A DNA stretch of 14,167 nt from Methylomonas sp. (GTDB taxonomy: Bacteria; Pseudomonadota; Gammaproteobacteria; Methylococcales; Methylomonadaceae), in contig JAQTYP010000029.1 in NCBI GenBank assembly GCA_028688235.1, positions 1 through 14,167 of the forward strand, written 5' to 3'. The notes beneath the pieces are model-generated. The model did not search any database and was not told the origin of the DNA. It worked only from the letters and a program-made list of their open reading frames with translations. Position numbers and translations under genes: made by a program. The first letter of the stretch is position 1; each line of letters opens with the position of its first letter. Positions 1 through 5,852 of this stretch are shown here, in pieces.

Positions 1-18
1 GGCCTGCCGTGCCAAATT

Positions 19-27
19 TGCTAGAAT
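19..27 (+). promoter_or_regulatory. Extended -10 promoter element for trhP
   Basis: TGCTAGAAT fits an extended -10 (TGn followed by TAGAAT, 5 of 6 matches to TATAAT) and lies 29 bp before the trhP start codon. Transcription would begin near position 33-35, giving a leader of a little over 20 bases. Any -35 box would straddle the left edge of the window, so it cannot be assessed. This is a motif match only. Confidence 0.45.
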
Positions 28-56
28 CACGCTCTTTTGTTTGTAGTTGAATCTCG

Positions 57-1412
57 ATGAAATACGTTGAACTTCTTTCTCCGGCCGGTACTATCCGCAA
101 CATGCGTTACGCTTTCGCATTCGGCGCCGATGCGGTTTATGCGGGGCAGCCTCGCTATAGCTTGAGAGTCCGTAACAACGATTTTCTGGCCGAAAATCTG
201 GCCAAGGGTATTGCCGAAGCGCATCAGTTGGGAAAGAAGTTTTTCCTGGCGGCCAACGTCATCCCACATAATGCCAAGATCAAAACCTTCGTCAAAGACA
301 TGGCGCCCATCATTGCAATGCAGCCCGATGCATTGATCATGGCCGATCCGGGCTTGATCATGATGACGCGGGAGCAGTGGCCGGACATGCCTATCCATTT
401 GTCGGTACAAGCCAATACGGTCAATTATGCCAGTGTCAAATTCTGGCAACGCATGGGCGTCGAGCGCGTCATCTTGTCGCGCGAGCTGTCGCTGGACGAA
501 ATCGCCGAGATTCGGCAAGAATGTCCGGATATGGAATTGGAAGTATTCGTGCACGGGGCTTTGTGTATCGCCTATTCCGGCCGCTGCCTGTTGTCCGGGT
601 ATTTCAATCATAGAGACCCCAATCAGGGTACCTGCACCAACTCCTGCCGCTGGAAGTACGACACCAAGCCGGCCCTGGAAAACGCCGAAGGCGATTATGT
701 ATTGGACGAAAGCGCGGTTTTGTCTATGGCCGATTTAAATGCCGGCATGAATGCGGCCAGTTGCGGCGGAGCCGAACGGCATCCTTTGGCGGATAAGCCG
801 TATTTTCTGGAAGAAGAGGGGCGCCCCGGCGAATTGTTGCCGGTGATGGAAGACGAAAACGGTACTTACATCATGAATTCCAAGGATTTGCGGGCGATCG
901 AACACGTGCAACGCTTGGTCGAGATTGGCGTGGACAGTTTGAAAATCGAAGGCCGGACCAAGTCGCATTTCTATGTGGCCCGTACCGCTCAGGCTTACCG
1001 TATGGCGATAGACGATGCGCTGGCTGGGCGACCGTTTCAGCCGGAGTTGTTGGGTGTACTGGATAATCTGGCCAATCGCGGCTATACGGACGGCTTTTAT
1101 CAGCGGCACCATACCCACGAACATCAAAATTACATATCCGGTTATTCCAAAAGCCACCAGCAACAATTTTGCGGTGAAATCACGGCCTATGATCCCGAAA
1201 CCGGTCTGGCCGATATCGATGTCAAAAACAAATTTTCCGTAGGCGATCGCTTGGAAATGATTTTGCCGGCAGGCAATAAAGATATTGTCGTCGAGAGCAT
1301 GTTCGACAAATACGGCAATGCGATGCAGGAGGCAGCGGGTGGCGGTTACGAGGTGCGTATCCCTTTGCCTGAGTCCGATTGCCGATACGGCCTGCTGGCC
1401 CGCTATTATTGA
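57..1412 (+). CDS. trhP: tRNA 5-hydroxyuridine modification protein TrhP (YegQ), peptidase U32 family
   Basis: TrhP (formerly YegQ) is needed for prephenate-dependent hydroxylation of uridine 34 in tRNA anticodons, the step before cmo5U/mcmo5U formation. Despite the U32 peptidase family name it is an RNA-modification factor. The 451-aa product matches the roughly 450-residue E. coli protein along its length: an N-terminal ELLSPAGT motif, ADAVYAGQPRYSLRVRNN at about 25-41, SVQAN at 116-120, and the U32 signature around 166-200. Four cysteines (C170, C177, C193, C197) match the conserved set thought to hold an Fe-S cluster. IMNSKDLRAI (about 272-281) and SLKIEGRTKS follow. Residues about 202-255, between the cysteine cluster and the RPGE motif, diverge from the E. 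coli protein as I recall it. The ATG start aligns with the family N-terminus; the ribosome binding site is weak. It is probably transcribed separately from rraA, which lies 251 bp downstream. The identification is firm, the biochemical role comes from E. coli. Confidence 0.95.
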   Translation: MKYVELLSPAGTIRNMRYAFAFGADAVYAGQPRYSLRVRNNDFLAENLAKGIAEAHQLGKKFFLAANVIPHNAKIKTFVKDMAPIIAMQPDALIMADPGLIMMTREQWPDMPIHLSVQANTVNYASVKFWQRMGVERVILSRELSLDEIAEIRQECPDMELEVFVHGALCIAYSGRCLLSGYFNHRDPNQGTCTNSCRWKYDTKPALENAEGDYVLDESAVLSMADLNAGMNAASCGGAERHPLADKPYFLEEEGRPGELLPVMEDENGTYIMNSKDLRAIEHVQRLVEIGVDSLKIEGRTKSHFYVARTAQAYRMAIDDALAGRPFQPELLGVLDNLANRGYTDGFYQRHHTHEHQNYISGYSKSHQQQFCGEITAYDPETGLADIDVKNKFSVGDRLEMILPAGNKDIVVESMFDKYGNAMQEAAGGGYEVRIPLPESDCRYGLLARYY

Positions 1413-1576
1413 AGTCAGCCTCGAGTGTTACTGATAAATCGTTGCCAACTTCCTGTCTGCCGCGATCGGTGGGCGGAAAGCCGGGGTAACATGCTGGCTG
1501 GTTTATTCTATGTTTCGTATGCCTGGGCGTGGAAACGATAGCATAATGCTTGTAGACGAGGCTTCCGACTTAAGCC

Positions 1577-1616
1577 GGGACAGTCAGAGGTTAAGCCTCC
1601 CTCTGTGTCCCGTTTT
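1577..1616 (+). terminator. Hairpin between trhP and rraA, possible terminator or attenuator
   Basis: Inverted repeat: GGGACAGTCAGAGG (1577-1590) pairs with CCTCTGTGTCCC (1600-1611), giving 12 base pairs with a 2-nt bulge and a 9-nt loop. It is followed by GTTTT (1612-1616). The U tract is short, so this may be a weak intrinsic terminator or an RNA structure in the rraA leader. It sits about 50 bp before rraA. The 8-mer GTAGACGA flanks it as a direct repeat (1552-1559 and 1629-1636). Apart from this hairpin I see no gene in the 251-bp gap. Confidence 0.4.
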
Positions 1617-1663
1617 AAACGAGAAGCCGTAGACGAAACAAAATTCCGATACCGGGGGCAACC

Positions 1664-2149
1664 ATGGAATTTACAACCGCCGATTTGTGCGACCGATTTT
1701 CCGACAAGGATAATTTTCAGATTGCCGAGCCCTTGTTCAGGCACTTCGGCGGCCGGCGACAGTTTTGCGGACGGCTTACGACACTGAAAACTTTCGAGGA
1801 CAATTCCCTGTTGCGCACCGTGCTGCAGGAAAAGGGGCACGGCAGGATATTGGTCGTAGACGGTGGTGGTTCCAGGCGGTGTGCGTTGTTCGGCGATACG
1901 CTGGCACAGCTTGCGTTGGAAAATGGCTGGCAGGGTATCGTCATCTACGGCTGCATCCGCAGTGCGGACGTCATTGCGCAAATGCCGCTGGGGGTGCTGG
2001 CGTTGAACACGTATCCTTTATGCAGCCGCAAGCATGGGCATGGCGATCGCGATGTGATGATTACCTTTGCCGGAGTCAATTTCAAAAAAGACCATTATTT
2101 GTATGCCGATAGCGACGGAATTATCGTCGCAGACACAAAATTGGATTAA
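1664..2149 (+). CDS. rraA: RraA family protein (regulator of ribonuclease E activity A)
   Basis: RraA-fold protein. In E. coli RraA trimers bind RNase E and RhlB and damp degradosome activity; relatives elsewhere are 4-hydroxy-4-methyl-2-oxoglutarate aldolases or oxaloacetate decarboxylases. The product is 161 aa, the same length as E. coli RraA, with an N-terminal TxxLCD motif, EPLFxxFGG (22-30), FEDN (44-47), the glycine-rich LVVDGGGS (63-70), IVIYGCIR (92-99) and a C-terminal HYLYADSDGIIV stretch. The aldolase relatives need a D-X20-R-D signature. Here D78 and R99 are present with exactly 20 residues between them, but the final Asp is Ser100, so metal-dependent lyase activity is doubtful and a regulatory role is more likely. 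The ATG start has a purine-rich GGGGG (1654-1658) at suitable spacing. ispH follows after 38 bp and may be co-transcribed. The family is certain; the RNase E role is inferred from homology. Confidence 0.9.
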   Translation: MEFTTADLCDRFSDKDNFQIAEPLFRHFGGRRQFCGRLTTLKTFEDNSLLRTVLQEKGHGRILVVDGGGSRRCALFGDTLAQLALENGWQGIVIYGCIRSADVIAQMPLGVLALNTYPLCSRKHGHGDRDVMITFAGVNFKKDHYLYADSDGIIVADTKLD

Positions 2150-2187
2150 AATCCTTTTTGGTTCAACCTAGTAAAATACTCAAGAAT

Positions 2188-3144
2188 ATGCAAATCGTAC
2201 TCGCAAACCCCCGTGGATTCTGTGCCGGCGTTGACCGGGCCATTGAAATTGTCGATCAAGCCATCGAAGCTTTTGGCGCTCCGATTTACGTGCGGCACGA
2301 GGTGGTACACAATCGCACCGTGGTCGACGGGCTGAAGCAGAAAGGCGCGGTGTTCATCGAACAGTTGACCGACGTCCCTGTCGGGTCGTATCTGATTTTC
2401 AGCGCCCACGGCGTATCGAAGGAAGTACAAAAAGAAGCGGAAGAACGCAACCTGACGGTGTTCGATGCGAACTGTCCTCTGGTGACCAAGGTCCACATGC
2501 AAGTGGCCGAACATGCCAAACAGGGCAGGGGAGTCATTTTGATAGGCCACGCCGGGCATCCGGAAGTGGAAGGCACGATGGGGCAGTACGAAAGATGCAC
2601 CGAAGGCGGCGGTATTTATCTGGTCGAAACGCCGGAAGACGTGCGCCGACTGAAAGTCAATAATCCGCAGGACTTGGCCTACGTTACGCAAACGACCTTA
2701 TCGATGACCGATACCAAGGTCATGGTCGACGCCTTGCGCGAACAGTTTCCGTCGATCAAGGAGCAGAAAAAAGACGATATCTGCTATGCCACTCAAAACC
2801 GTCAGGATGCGGTTCACGATCTGGCCAAGATATCGGATTTGATTTTGGTGGTTGGCTCGCCAAACAGTTCCAACTCCAACCGCTTGCGGGAAATCGCCGA
2901 TCAGCTCGGTAAATCGGCTCATTTGATCGACACCTATAAGGATTTAAGACAGGAGTGGCTGGTCGGTGTCGACGTGGTTGGCGTCACGGCCGGAGCCTCG
3001 GCACCGGAAGTGTTGGTGCAGGAAGTGATAGCTCAGTTGAAAGCCTGGGGCGGCGACAACACGATAGTCAGGGAGAACAACGGCATCGAGGAAAAAGTGG
3101 TGTTTTCGATACCAAAGGAATTGAAAAAGCACCTGGATGCCTGA
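2188..3144 (+). CDS. ispH: 4-hydroxy-3-methylbut-2-enyl diphosphate reductase IspH (LytB)
   Basis: Catalyses the last step of the MEP (non-mevalonate) pathway: reduction of HMBPP to IPP and DMAPP in the cytoplasm with a [4Fe-4S] cluster. The chosen ATG gives 318 aa beginning MQIVLANPRGFCAGVDRA, which matches the E. coli start. An in-frame TTG at 2158 would add ten residues that do not look like the family, so I reject it. The three cluster cysteines are C12, C96 (in FDANCP) and C199 (in DDICYAT). Substrate-binding His41 (VVHNR), His74 (SAHGV) and His124, the catalytic Glu126 (GHPEVEGT), and the SSNSNRL loop are all present. No strong Shine-Dalgarno is visible before 2188. It follows rraA by 38 bp and is not next to lspA/fkpB as in enterics. 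The protein looks complete and active. Confidence 0.97.
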   Translation: MQIVLANPRGFCAGVDRAIEIVDQAIEAFGAPIYVRHEVVHNRTVVDGLKQKGAVFIEQLTDVPVGSYLIFSAHGVSKEVQKEAEERNLTVFDANCPLVTKVHMQVAEHAKQGRGVILIGHAGHPEVEGTMGQYERCTEGGGIYLVETPEDVRRLKVNNPQDLAYVTQTTLSMTDTKVMVDALREQFPSIKEQKKDDICYATQNRQDAVHDLAKISDLILVVGSPNSSNSNRLREIADQLGKSAHLIDTYKDLRQEWLVGVDVVGVTAGASAPEVLVQEVIAQLKAWGGDNTIVRENNGIEEKVVFSIPKELKKHLDA

Positions 3145-3150
3145 TAAAAT
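3121..3150 (+). promoter_or_regulatory. Promoter inside the ispH 3' end, driving the rhodanese-hslR pair
   Basis: TTGAAA (3121-3126, 5 of 6 to the sigma70 -35) is followed after 18 bp by TAAAAT (3145-3150, 5 of 6 to the -10). The -10 is preceded by TGA, making it an extended -10 (TGnTAAAAT). The TGA of that element is the ispH stop codon itself. The predicted transcription start near 3157 leaves a leader of about 30 nt before the rhodanese gene. This is based on consensus match only. Confidence 0.5.
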
Positions 3151-3175
3151 AATCACCCATTCGATCAACATCAGC

Positions 3176-3182
3176 AGGAGGT
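3176..3182 (+). promoter_or_regulatory. Strong Shine-Dalgarno of the rhodanese gene
   Basis: AGGAGGT is a full match to the anti-Shine-Dalgarno sequence, immediately upstream of the ATG at 3186. It is clearly the strongest ribosome binding site in the window, which suggests this small protein is translated well. It also fixes the start codon. Confidence 0.8.
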
Positions 3183-3185
3183 ATT

Positions 3186-3545
3186 ATGGCCATTAGCGCG
3201 CAAGACATGGTGGCGAACGCCAAACAACAGATCAAGGAAATCGATACGGCCGCGGCCAACAGCCAATTGGGCGGCAGTTTGATTCTCGATGTCCGGGAGC
3301 CCGCGGAGTTTGCCGCGGGCCATTTGCCGGGGGCCGTAAATATTCCGCGCGGCGTGCTGGAATTCAAGATCGACAGCCACCCCGATTTTCAAGGCAAGCA
3401 TCAGGCGGATATCGTCGTCTATTGCCAAACCGGCGGCCGTTCGGCCTTGGCGACATTGGCGCTGAATCAGCTGGGTTATCAAAATGCGGTTAGCATGGCC
3501 GGTGGATTCAAGGCTTGGGCTGAGAGTGGTTTGCCGCTTGGCTGA
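3186..3545 (+). CDS. Single-domain rhodanese-like sulfurtransferase
   Basis: A 119-aa stand-alone rhodanese domain. Visible landmarks are LILDVREPAEFAAGHLPGAVNIP (32-54), the start of the rhodanese fold, and the six-residue active-site loop CQTGGRS with catalytic Cys80 and the conserved Arg (CxxGxR). The C-terminal MAGGFKAWAESGLPL is the usual domain end. The protein would carry a persulfide on Cys80 and transfer sulfur to an unknown acceptor. No signal peptide is seen, so it should be cytoplasmic, unlike periplasmic PspE. It is too short to be TrhO, the multidomain rhodanese-family tRNA hydroxylase. It overlaps hslR by 8 bp and seems to share its promoter, so the two are probably translationally coupled. 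The domain assignment is secure; the physiological substrate is unknown. Confidence 0.92.
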   Translation: MAISAQDMVANAKQQIKEIDTAAANSQLGGSLILDVREPAEFAAGHLPGAVNIPRGVLEFKIDSHPDFQGKHQADIVVYCQTGGRSALATLALNQLGYQNAVSMAGGFKAWAESGLPLG

Positions 3546-3936
3546 CGTCGCGGCCATTCGTATCGATAAATGGCTGTGGGCTGCGCGTTTTTTTAAAACC
3601 CGCAGCCTTGCCGCCGACGCCGTCAACGGTGGCAAGGTTCATGTCAACGGCCAGCGTTGCAAACCGGGCAAGGATATCAAAATCGGCGATTGGGTAACGG
3701 TCACCAAAGACCAATATACCTGGAACATCGAAGTTACCGATTTAAACAAACAGCGCCGCCCGGCCAAGGAAGCGGCCTCGCTTTATCAGGAAGACGAGGC
3801 CAGCGCGGAAAAGCGCCATAGACAAATCGAACTGCAAAAACAGCAGACTGCCTCGTTGCCTCCTTCCGAGCGCGAACGCAAGCCCAATAAAAAGCAAAGG
3901 CGGCAGATTCACCGTTTCAAGCAAGACATGGGTTAA
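3538..3936 (+). CDS. hslR: Ribosome-associated heat shock protein Hsp15 (HslR), S4 domain
   Basis: Hsp15 binds free 50S subunits that still carry peptidyl-tRNA and helps recycle them after abortive translation. The 132-aa product resembles the 133-aa E. coli protein. An S4 RNA-binding domain occupies residues about 7-60, with the signature IRIDKWLWAARFFKTRSLA and GGKVHVNGQRCKPG. A basic, Glu/Lys/Arg-rich helical tail follows, with EQRRP-like KQRRPAKEAASLY (about 70-82) and a terminal KKQRRQIHRFKQ. The same frame opens further upstream (ATG at 3484), but those residues fall inside the rhodanese gene and are not Hsp15-like. I chose TTG at 3538 (MADVAAIRIDKW) because it gives the family length; GTG at 3526 is an alternative. 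Its start overlaps the end of the rhodanese gene, which suggests translational coupling. The start is uncertain, the identity is not. Confidence 0.92.
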   Translation: MADVAAIRIDKWLWAARFFKTRSLAADAVNGGKVHVNGQRCKPGKDIKIGDWVTVTKDQYTWNIEVTDLNKQRRPAKEAASLYQEDEASAEKRHRQIELQKQQTASLPPSERERKPNKKQRRQIHRFKQDMG

Positions 3937-4058
3937 TGTTATGCGTGCGATAAAATATTAGTCACAATACACACTTCAATTTATCATCATGCAACACGCC
4001 GCATAAATATCGGGTCGAGGTTTTTCGCGGGGTTTGCATTATTCCATCAGGGAGCTCC

Positions 4059-5840
4059 ATGTCGATACGTTATGCTTTATTGATCAACTCAGCTTTGCTG
4101 AGTGGCGCTTTGCTGTCTGGATGCGCTACCAGTCGGCAGATCGTCGTCGATTATCCCAAAACCGAGGCATCGGCTTTGTCACCGGTAAAAGGCCAGGTTT
4201 CGGTGACGGGCGACGATTACTACGTGCAACTGGTGTCGGAATTCGAGTTCAAGGGCGATAACGCGTTGAAAGGCGGATGCAGCGATGTCGGAGCTTCTTA
4301 CGAAACCGGCGATATGTCGGCGGCCTTGTTGTTCGATATCCATAACGAGCCCCTCAAATTCCGCCGCGAAGCCAGCGGATTTTTATATCAAGCCACGACA
4401 GGCAAATGTAATTATCGTCTCGAAACCAAAAAGATCTATCTGACGCCCTGGTTGCGTCTGGATACGGCCAAAGATACCCAACTGGAATACCGCTTTCTGA
4501 CCAGCAATAGCCGCGAGGCCAATTTGTCTCAAATCGTAGGCGATATCAACGCCGCCAGTGGGCTAATGGCCTTGACCGGCGTAGGAACGGGCATCGCGGT
4601 AATGGGTAAACTGGCGGGAAGCTGGGTGGAGTCGACGGCGGCTCAGCCCGTGAGCAACAAACCGTCGACTTCGGCCAAATACAGCTCGGAAACTCATACC
4701 TTGGCCGACAGCATTTCCATGGCCGGCAACGGCGCCCATCTGACGCAAAGTCGCCTGGCCGTTTATGAAGTGATGGATGGCGGCGCAAAACTGTGGGCTG
4801 ACGACACCAAATTGTTGGGCGAAATGCGGATTTTTCCGGAAATCGTTGCGTCGCTGTTGTTGAAGTCGACTATAGACGGGGTGCCAGACGCTCACGACTT
4901 GTCTTTGGAAGAACTTTGGCGGGTGCCGATACAGACCGCCGGCGGCGAAGTGCCGTTGCAGCAGTTGATCGATCAGGTCGCTGAGGCGGAAAAACCGAAT
5001 TTGAAGCCGGATTGGCAAAACTATCAGGACGTCGAAACCCAGTGCCGACGGCTTAAGCTGGTCATGAAGGGTTTGGGATTCAATAAATTCGACCGTAACG
5101 CCGTACTGTATTATTTTCTAAACCAATCTCCGGACTGGAAAAACTTCAATATTTCCCCGCAACGGGCTATGGCCGATGCCATCCGGCCAAGGCTGCTGGA
5201 GCAATATCGAGACAAAGGCTTTTCGGCTTGCTTGGCCAGCGAAGATTATGGCGTGATGAAAAGCATGAAATTGCAGGTCAATACCGAGCAGGACTGGGGC
5301 GACTTGAGCAGTAACCGTCAAAAGAAAGAGGGTGCGATCAGCTCGGTGCAATCGCTGGGCCGCCAGTTGCTGGCGGCGTTGAATCAAACGGATAAAGACG
5401 AAATGGCCAGACAACTTTATCCATTGTTGTTCAACGAAAAAGCCGGAAACGGTGCGGTGTTATTGCAAAACCATTTGAGTAATTTCGGTCTGGAAGCTTT
5501 GTTGCAACTGCCGCAGCCGATTGCCGACGAAGGCGTTACGATCAATGCCAAGCAATTGGCCGACGTGATGAGCGGTTTGACGGTAGACGCCTACAGTTGC
5601 GTACGTCCGGCTCAGGAGCAAAGTCAGCCTATGGCCAATATCGGCATTTTATTGTTTGTCACCAAACCCGGCGGTCCGCGGGAAAAGGGCGGGGCGTTGG
5701 AGTTCGAGTTGACTCAGGGCAAGATTTCGCGCGTGAGTTTTCAGCATCCGACCTTTCGCGATTTCGAACAGAATATTGCCGATTATCCCGATCTGGGCGG
5801 TTGCCGAATCGAGCCGGATTTTCTGAATAAACTGCATTAG
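4059..5840 (+). CDS. Predicted outer-membrane lipoprotein of unknown function (593 aa)
   Basis: I do not recognise the family. The N-terminus is a clear lipoprotein signal: basic start, hydrophobic stretch and lipobox LSGC with lipidated Cys22. The next residue is Ala, not Asp, so the Lol system would send it to the outer membrane, leaving a periplasmic domain of about 570 residues. A Gly/Ala-rich hydrophobic segment lies at about 164-187 (in the region NAASGLMALTGVG onward) and could be a membrane-touching helix or a buried strand. Additional cysteines include C74 and C117, plus several in the second half, so disulfides are possible. The C-terminal 80 residues look beta-rich. The start has AGGGAG (4049-4054) 4 bp before the ATG. 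A DUF748 gene follows after 12 bp with almost no ribosome binding site, so the two are very likely co-expressed and may act together in the envelope. Confidence 0.85.
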   Translation: MSIRYALLINSALLSGALLSGCATSRQIVVDYPKTEASALSPVKGQVSVTGDDYYVQLVSEFEFKGDNALKGGCSDVGASYETGDMSAALLFDIHNEPLKFRREASGFLYQATTGKCNYRLETKKIYLTPWLRLDTAKDTQLEYRFLTSNSREANLSQIVGDINAASGLMALTGVGTGIAVMGKLAGSWVESTAAQPVSNKPSTSAKYSSETHTLADSISMAGNGAHLTQSRLAVYEVMDGGAKLWADDTKLLGEMRIFPEIVASLLLKSTIDGVPDAHDLSLEELWRVPIQTAGGEVPLQQLIDQVAEAEKPNLKPDWQNYQDVETQCRRLKLVMKGLGFNKFDRNAVLYYFLNQSPDWKNFNISPQRAMADAIRPRLLEQYRDKGFSACLASEDYGVMKSMKLQVNTEQDWGDLSSNRQKKEGAISSVQSLGRQLLAALNQTDKDEMARQLYPLLFNEKAGNGAVLLQNHLSNFGLEALLQLPQPIADEGVTINAKQLADVMSGLTVDAYSCVRPAQEQSQPMANIGILLFVTKPGGPREKGGALEFELTQGKISRVSFQHPTFRDFEQNIADYPDLGGCRIEPDFLNKLH

Positions 5841-5852
5841 TTCGCCGGCTTC

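Noticed and set aside
2042..2051. Scattered GCGATCGC-type octamers (e.g. near 1243, 2043, 8188, 10414, 11982) as a repeated motif
   Set aside because: They are few, lie in coding sequence, and fit common Ala/Ile/Asp/Arg codons; no evidence of over-representation beyond that.
2158..2187. Ten extra N-terminal residues of IspH from a TTG start
   Set aside because: The family starts at MQIVLANPRGF; the upstream residues have no counterpart and the TTG sits 8 bases after the rraA stop without a ribosome binding site.
3186..3545. Rhodanese as the tRNA hydroxylase TrhO, partner of TrhP
   Set aside because: TrhO is a protein of roughly 300-350 residues with extra domains; this one is a bare 119-aa rhodanese.
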